Shown here: piece after piece, positions 59,423 to 64,000 of the stretch
Numbering within the stretch: position 1 is the stretch's first letter
Layout of the letters: each line of letters begins with the position of its first letter
Assembly: GCF_009857475.1 (NCBI RefSeq)
Contig: NZ_WWCJ01000024.1
Span: 1-64,000 of the forward strand
Direction: 5' to 3'
DNA: 64,000 bases
Source of the DNA: Pseudoduganella guangdongensis
GTDB lineage: Bacteria > Pseudomonadota > Gammaproteobacteria > Burkholderiales > Burkholderiaceae_D
Made by a program: the position numbers and the translations under genes
The notes under the pieces: generated by a model
What the model was told of the DNA's origin: nothing
Database searches by the model: none
Seen by the model: the letters and a program-made list of their open reading frames with translations, nothing else

Positions 59423-61735
59423 CTACTTGTTCAAATCGATCCGGTCGCTGCCGATGATGTCGACATGCTTGCCCTGGATGGTGATGGTGCCGTCGGCGCG
59501 CAGCTCGATCTTGCTGGCGCCGACTTGCAGGGTAATGTCGGTGCTGGCAGTCAGGTGGATATGCTGGGTGTCCGATTTGATGTCGACGTGCTTGTTGGCA
59601 GCCAGCTCGGCGTGCGCGGTTTCCGCCTTGAGCGCGACGTGCTTCTTGGCGGTGGCGGCGATATGCTCGGTTTCCGCTTTCAGCTCGACGTGCTTGTTGG
59701 CGGTCAGGGCGATATGGTCGGTTTGCGCCGTCAGCGCGATGTGCTGCTTGGCGCGCAGGTCGATGAAAGCCGTTTCCGACACCATTTCGATCTGCTGCTT
59801 GACCGTATTGCGCTGGTAGCCCTGGGTCACCGCATTGGTTTGGTGGGGACCGTTGACGGTGGTGGCCTGGGCGTTCTGCACGGTGGTGACCATGTCCTTC
59901 TGCGCGTGGATGTTGATCAGCTCCTTGCCCTTGGCGTCGTGGATCACCATTTCGCTAAAGCCGCCGCCGCCCGGTGTGGAGCGGCTCTTGAAGCCCATCA
60001 TGTGGGCGCCTTCGGGCAAGGCGTAAGGCGCCGGCTGGTCGGCGTTGAACAGGCGGCCGGTGCAGACCGGGCGATCCGGGTCGCCCTCCAGGTAATCGAT
60101 CAGCACTTCCTGGCCGACGCGCGGGATGGAAACGGTGCCCCAGCCCTTGCCCGCCCAAGGCTGCGAGACGCGAATCCAGCAGGAACTCGATTCATCGCGG
60201 CGGCCGTAGCGGTCCCAGTGGAACTGCACCTTGATGCGCCCGTATTGGTCGGTGTGGATTTCCTGTCCCTTGGGCCCGACGACGGTGGCGGTCTGCGGGC
60301 CGGGCATGCGTGGCGGCTGGTGCGCGCGCACCGGGCGGTAAGGGATTTTGCGGCGGATAGCGCTGAAGCTGTTGCGGTAGACATCCTCCTGCCCGCTGGC
60401 GAAGTAATTGTTGCGGCAGTCAAGCCGCACCCCGATCACAAGGAAGTCGTTATCTTTTTCGTCCGTCACATCGAACCAGTGATGGCCGAGCAGTTTGAAG
60501 CTATGGCCCGGCACCAGGCCGCGGCAGTCGGACTCGCCGGCAAACACCTTGGCCTGCCACTCCAGCGCTTCCATCCGCTGCTGGGCCTCGCGTTCGCCGC
60601 TGTCGCGGTCCTTATAAGAGAAGGCGGGATTGCCGTCGTAAACTTCCAGCGTTGGCACATCGCCCTGGCGCACTGCGGTTGGCAGCTCCACGTACTGCAC
60701 GGTATTGGGCGACTTGAAGTCGAAGGTGTTGAGCGCCACCTTGGTCGGCTGCAGCACGCGCCGCGCGCTGAGGGCGGTGACGGCGTCGCACGCGCGCCAG
60801 CGGTTGCCGCCGTTGAACTCCACCTCGGCATGGGTCGCCTGCGGCGGGCAAAAGCTGCTGTTGCGCGAATCGTCGCTGATCACCATTACATGGCCTGCTG
60901 CGCTGTGCTCGAAGTAGTAGAACAGGCCGTGTTTCTCCATCAGGCGGCTGACGAAGTGTTCGTCCGTTTCGTCGTACTGCACGATGTAGTTCTGCGACTG
61001 GTAGTGGCGCGCGGTCCTGAACTCGTAGGCCGCCAGGCTGCCGTAGTCGCCGCGGAAGATTTGCTCCAGCACATCGAGCACGCTGGCGTCCTGGAAGATG
61101 CGCGAGTTGATGCGGCGCTGCAGGAAGGCCAGCCAGGGCACGATCTCGGCATGGTAGAAGGCAAAGCCGCCATCCGAATGCGTGAAGCCGAAAACGTTGA
61201 CGTAGCCATTGACGTAGTGTTCGCTGCCGTCCGCCTGGCGCACCCCGACGCTGACATTCTTTCCCAGCAGGTCTTGCAGGTCGATGCTGGCGCTCTTGGC
61301 AAGCAGGCGCAGGGTGAAACGGTAGGGCGCCGATAACGCCGCTTCGCCGGTCAGCGATTCGACCAGCAAGGTCTTCTCGCCGTCCAGCGGCGCGTAGAAA
61401 CGCAGCAGCCGGCTGCCTTCGTGGAAAGCGGCAAAGGGCGCGCTTCCTGCGGCCTGCTGCAGGGCCGCCAAGTGCGGTTGCGCCGGCGCGAACTGCGGCG
61501 CGGGCGACATGAAGTCCTGGATGGCCAGGCCGGCCAGCGGGTGCTCTTCAAGCTGCAGCGCTGTGGCGGCAACTTGCGTCGCCTCGCGCGGCAGCTCGGT
61601 TTTGACGGCAAGCGCCGCGGCCGCCGCGGGTAAGGCGGCTTCGGCCAGCCTGCCGGCCAGCACTGGTACGGCGCCAGCATTGCGCATGGGCGGTGGCGCC
61701 AGTGCTGTCCTGCCATCTAATGGGCCAAACGACAT
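59423..61735 (-). CDS. vgrG: Type VI secretion spike protein VgrG, with long N-terminal extension
   Basis: A 770-residue spike protein (TssI) with an AGGAG ribosome site before the ATG. The gp27-like part starts near residue 109 (LLRFYAPLDGEKTLLVESLT) and includes NGYVNVFGFTHSDGGFAFYH, VQYDETDEHFVSRLMEKHGL and FYYFEHS. The gp5-like OB part has GRIKVQFHWDRYGRRDESSS and WIRVSQPWAGKGWGTVSIPR. A DUF2345-type needle follows from about residue 600, with a repeated beta-strand unit (HIALTANKHVELKAETEHI and variants). The first 108 residues are an Ala/Pro-rich extension not usual for VgrG. The chaperone and PAAR effector genes follow directly, so this is an effector-delivery module; core tss genes are not in the window. 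Confidence 0.95.
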   Translation of the reverse strand: MSFGPLDGRTALAPPPMRNAGAVPVLAGRLAEAALPAAAAALAVKTELPREATQVAATALQLEEHPLAGLAIQDFMSPAPQFAPAQPHLAALQQAAGSAPFAAFHEGSRLLRFYAPLDGEKTLLVESLTGEAALSAPYRFTLRLLAKSASIDLQDLLGKNVSVGVRQADGSEHYVNGYVNVFGFTHSDGGFAFYHAEIVPWLAFLQRRINSRIFQDASVLDVLEQIFRGDYGSLAAYEFRTARHYQSQNYIVQYDETDEHFVSRLMEKHGLFYYFEHSAAGHVMVISDDSRNSSFCPPQATHAEVEFNGGNRWRACDAVTALSARRVLQPTKVALNTFDFKSPNTVQYVELPTAVRQGDVPTLEVYDGNPAFSYKDRDSGEREAQQRMEALEWQAKVFAGESDCRGLVPGHSFKLLGHHWFDVTDEKDNDFLVIGVRLDCRNNYFASGQEDVYRNSFSAIRRKIPYRPVRAHQPPRMPGPQTATVVGPKGQEIHTDQYGRIKVQFHWDRYGRRDESSSCWIRVSQPWAGKGWGTVSIPRVGQEVLIDYLEGDPDRPVCTGRLFNADQPAPYALPEGAHMMGFKSRSTPGGGGFSEMVIHDAKGKELINIHAQKDMVTTVQNAQATTVNGPHQTNAVTQGYQRNTVKQQIEMVSETAFIDLRAKQHIALTAQTDHIALTANKHVELKAETEHIAATAKKHVALKAETAHAELAANKHVDIKSDTQHIHLTASTDITLQVGASKIELRADGTITIQGKHVDIIGSDRIDLNK

Positions 61736-61963
61736 TTGGGCAACTCCTATCGATATGCAAGTACTTGCTAAATAAGCAAACTTGCGGACGATAGCAAACT
61801 GCGCGCAAGTTCAACGCACGGTTGGGCGAGCAATGGCGGCCAGTGCTGCGCTGCGGAAAAACCCCATGTTTTTGTTGTAACAAGGCCCTGCGTCACTGGC
61901 TTTGCTTTGATTGGACAGTTTTGTACGCTATGATCGTCCGGATACCTCGTGAACCCGGCGTAC

Positions 61964-64000
61964 ATGAATTCTGTCTCGAGTACTGTAGAAGTGGTGGCAA
62001 GCGCTTTGCAACTGATCGGGATGCCCGCTTGCGCGTGCGATGCCGACGGCGTGGTATTCGCCTCGAATGAGGAATTCGAGGCTTTGCTCCAGGCCGACCC
62101 GCGCGGGCGCAATGTGCTGGAAGTGTTTGCGCGCCACGTGCGCGCCGAAGCCAGCGCCCAGTTGCATGCGGCCCTGGTCGATTCCGCTGCGCTGCCGCAT
62201 ATGGCACCGCGCACCGCTCCCAAATGGGACAGCGTGCTGACCAACGCCAGCGGCAATTATGTGGCCGTGCAATTGACCCTGAAGGCGCTGCCGGGCGGGC
62301 TGGAAGGCGGCGCCACCATCATCTTCAACGACATCAGCAGCGCCCAGCGCGACCAGCGCGCGCTGCGCAAGGCCATGCTGGAACAGCAGGCCATCCTGGA
62401 AAATGCCGCAGTCGGCATCATCCTCGCCAAGGGCGGTCACATCGTCGAATGCAATATGCGCGCCGCTGAAATGTTCGGCTACGCGCGGCACGAGCTGGAG
62501 ACCGCGCCGAGCGCCGTGCTGTACCCGACGCTGGAAGAGGCGGAACGCATCCGCGACGAATACTACCCGCTGCTGGAGCAAGGCCAGTCCATCACCGTGG
62601 AATTGCAGCTGCGCCGGCGCGACGGTTCGCTGTTCTGGTGCCGCACCAATGGCCGCGCGCTCGACCCGGCCGACCCGCGCGAGGGCGTGGTCTTTATCCT
62701 GGAAGACACCAATGAGCAGCGCATGGCCACCGAGGCCATGGGCCGCCTGCTGCTGGAGCAGAAGGCGATCCTGGACAACGCCTCGGTCGGCATCCTGTTC
62801 ACCAAGAATTCTGAAATCCTGACCGTCAATCCGCGCATGGCCGAGATGTTCGGCTATACCCAGGAGGAAATGCGCGGGCGCCAGGCGTCCCTGCTGTTCG
62901 AACGTCCGGAGCTGCATGCCGCATTCGGACTGCAAGCCGGCCCGCGCCTGGCCGCCGGCGAATTGTTCGAGGTGCGCGAAGCCCAGCTGGTGCGCAAGGA
63001 CGGCAGCGTGATCTGGTGCCGCGTGCGCGCCAAGGCGGTGGACGAGGCGCATAACCAGGGCGGCACCATCTGGATCCTGGAGGACGTGACGGTGTCGCGC
63101 CAGGTGCAGATGGAGGTCGAGGCGATCATGACCAACGCCTCGATCACCATGCTGTTCACCAAGAACCGCGTGATCACGCGCTACAACCGCGGCTTTGCCG
63201 ACATGTTCGGCTACCAGGGCGAGGAAGCGCTGGGCATGCCCGGCCGCACCATCTATCCGGACGACGAAACCTATGCCCGCGTTGGCGCCATCGCCGGACC
63301 GCTCCTGAGCCAGGGCAAGCACTTCCATTGCGAAACGCTGATGCGGCGCAAGGACGGCAGCGACTTCTGGGCGCAGCTGATCGGCTATGTGGTGAACCCG
63401 GAAGACCCGACCCAGGGCACGATCTGGATCATTGAAGACCGCACCGCGCAAAAGCACGACGAAGAGTCGCTGCGCAACGCGCTGCTGGAAAACCAGGCCA
63501 TCCTGGACAGTGCGGTGATGGGCATTTCCGTATGCGAGCAGGGGCGCAACCTGCGTTGCAACGCCAAGATGGAAGAACTGTTTGGTTATGCGCCCGGCGA
63601 GATGACCGGCGTCAGCGTGCAGAGCTTCTATCCAACCCTGGCGGTCTGGGACGCGGCGCGCAAGGCCACGGAGAAGGATTTCCTGGCCGGCCACGCCAGC
63701 TCCTACGAATACCAGCTGGTGCGCAAGGACGGCAGCAGCTTCTGGGCGCGCCTGTCCGGCCGCCCCTTCGACATGGCCGACCCGAAAGGGCGCTCGGTCT
63801 GGCTGATCGACGACGTGACCTCGCGCCGCGAGGCCGCCGAGGCGGTGCGCCGCGCGCGCGATGAGTTGGAAGTGCGGGTGCTGGAACGCACCGCCGAACT
63901 GGCCGGCGCCAATGCCCAGCTGCAGGCCGAGATCGTCGAGCGGCGCCAGGCCGAAGCGCGCGTGCACCACATGGCCTACCATGACAGCCTGACCGGCCTG
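61964..64000 (+). CDS. Multi-PAS sensor protein entering a GGDEF-like domain, 3' end cut by window edge
   Basis: An open frame of 679 codons from ATG 61964 with no stop before the window ends. It reads as a first PAS-like domain (MPACACDADGVVFASNEEFE) and then four PAS repeats starting ILENAAVGIILAKGG, ILDNASVGILFTKNS, IMTNASITMLFTKNR and ILDSAVMGISVCEQG. Each repeat contains an FGY motif and an RKDGS or RRDGS strand, and ends in IEDRT- or LEDVT-type segments. A coiled-coil (LERTAELAGANAQLQAEIVE) leads to the last visible residues HHMAYHDSLTGL, the usual start of a GGDEF domain. It is therefore likely a cyclic-di-GMP synthase or a GGDEF-EAL hybrid. No membrane helix is visible, so it is cytoplasmic. 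It is divergent from vgrG. Confidence 0.88.
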   Translation, partial: MNSVSSTVEVVASALQLIGMPACACDADGVVFASNEEFEALLQADPRGRNVLEVFARHVRAEASAQLHAALVDSAALPHMAPRTAPKWDSVLTNASGNYVAVQLTLKALPGGLEGGATIIFNDISSAQRDQRALRKAMLEQQAILENAAVGIILAKGGHIVECNMRAAEMFGYARHELETAPSAVLYPTLEEAERIRDEYYPLLEQGQSITVELQLRRRDGSLFWCRTNGRALDPADPREGVVFILEDTNEQRMATEAMGRLLLEQKAILDNASVGILFTKNSEILTVNPRMAEMFGYTQEEMRGRQASLLFERPELHAAFGLQAGPRLAAGELFEVREAQLVRKDGSVIWCRVRAKAVDEAHNQGGTIWILEDVTVSRQVQMEVEAIMTNASITMLFTKNRVITRYNRGFADMFGYQGEEALGMPGRTIYPDDETYARVGAIAGPLLSQGKHFHCETLMRRKDGSDFWAQLIGYVVNPEDPTQGTIWIIEDRTAQKHDEESLRNALLENQAILDSAVMGISVCEQGRNLRCNAKMEELFGYAPGEMTGVSVQSFYPTLAVWDAARKATEKDFLAGHASSYEYQLVRKDGSSFWARLSGRPFDMADPKGRSVWLIDDVTSRREAAEAVRRARDELEVRVLERTAELAGANAQLQAEIVERRQAEARVHHMAYHDSLTGL

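Overview
The window looks like chromosomal DNA of a high-GC betaproteobacterium, most likely Oxalobacteraceae (Massilia/Duganella/Janthinobacterium group). This is inferred from gene content: PEP-CTERM proteins with an EpsA-type regulator, prpR/prpBC-acnD-prpF, clpS-clpA, an NADP-type icd and Ala/Ser-rich small proteins. No rRNA, tRNA, CRISPR array, prophage or insertion sequence was seen. Both edges cut genes: a heparinase II/III-like gene on the left and a multi-PAS sensor gene entering a GGDEF-like region on the right.

Layout. (1) 1-8945 is a tightly packed + strand exopolysaccharide operon: heparinase-like lyase, GDP-mannose dehydrogenase, family 4 glycosyltransferase, galE, sugar nucleotidyltransferase, manC, and an exosortase-associated TIGR03790-like protein. 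(2) 9060-14623 carries an ExeM/NucH-like secreted nuclease, a PEP-CTERM protein, an OmpR-type regulator whose phospho-acceptor Asp is Glu, an EpsA-like LuxR regulator and a small Cys-rich secreted protein. (3) 14671-18622 (-) holds a PEP-CTERM-like protein followed by a large secreted subtilase. (4) 18958-28243 (+) is a ten-gene type II secretion/type IV pilus-like operon: pseudopilin, GspF, GspE, four small PilM/N/O/P-like inner-membrane genes, a lipoprotein secretin and three more pseudopilin-like genes. (5) 28255-32591 is housekeeping: murJ, rpsT, a low-complexity secreted protein, rluE-like and icd. (6) 32645-38185 has a serine beta-lactamase-like protein with TPRs, divergent from a LytS/LytTR two-component pair, then an 11-residue-repeat tail-anchored protein and a GNAT acetyltransferase. 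(7) 38268-44840 holds a cold-shock gene, clpS-clpA and a tricorn-like protease. (8) 44844-48346 (-) is a duplicated LytS/LytTR cassette (two kinases, two regulators) in which one receiver has lost its phospho-acceptor. (9) 48411-56562 has a DUF6328-like membrane protein and the 2-methylcitrate operon with divergent prpR, a sigma-54 promoter and palindromic operator candidates. (10) 56598-61735 (-) is a type VI secretion effector cassette: vgrG, a DUF1795 (Eag-type) chaperone, a prePAAR/PAAR protein with an EndoU-like toxin tip, a HEAT-like candidate immunity gene and a further small gene. (11) 61964-64000 is the truncated PAS sensor.

Themes. Much of the window concerns the cell surface: polysaccharide synthesis, PEP-CTERM export, a non-canonical type II-like machine and a T6SS payload module. 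The most unusual items are the hybrid secretion operon, the prePAAR-EndoU module with its base-composition break, and two independent response regulators with degenerate receivers. All family calls come from reading motifs by eye; no database search was run.
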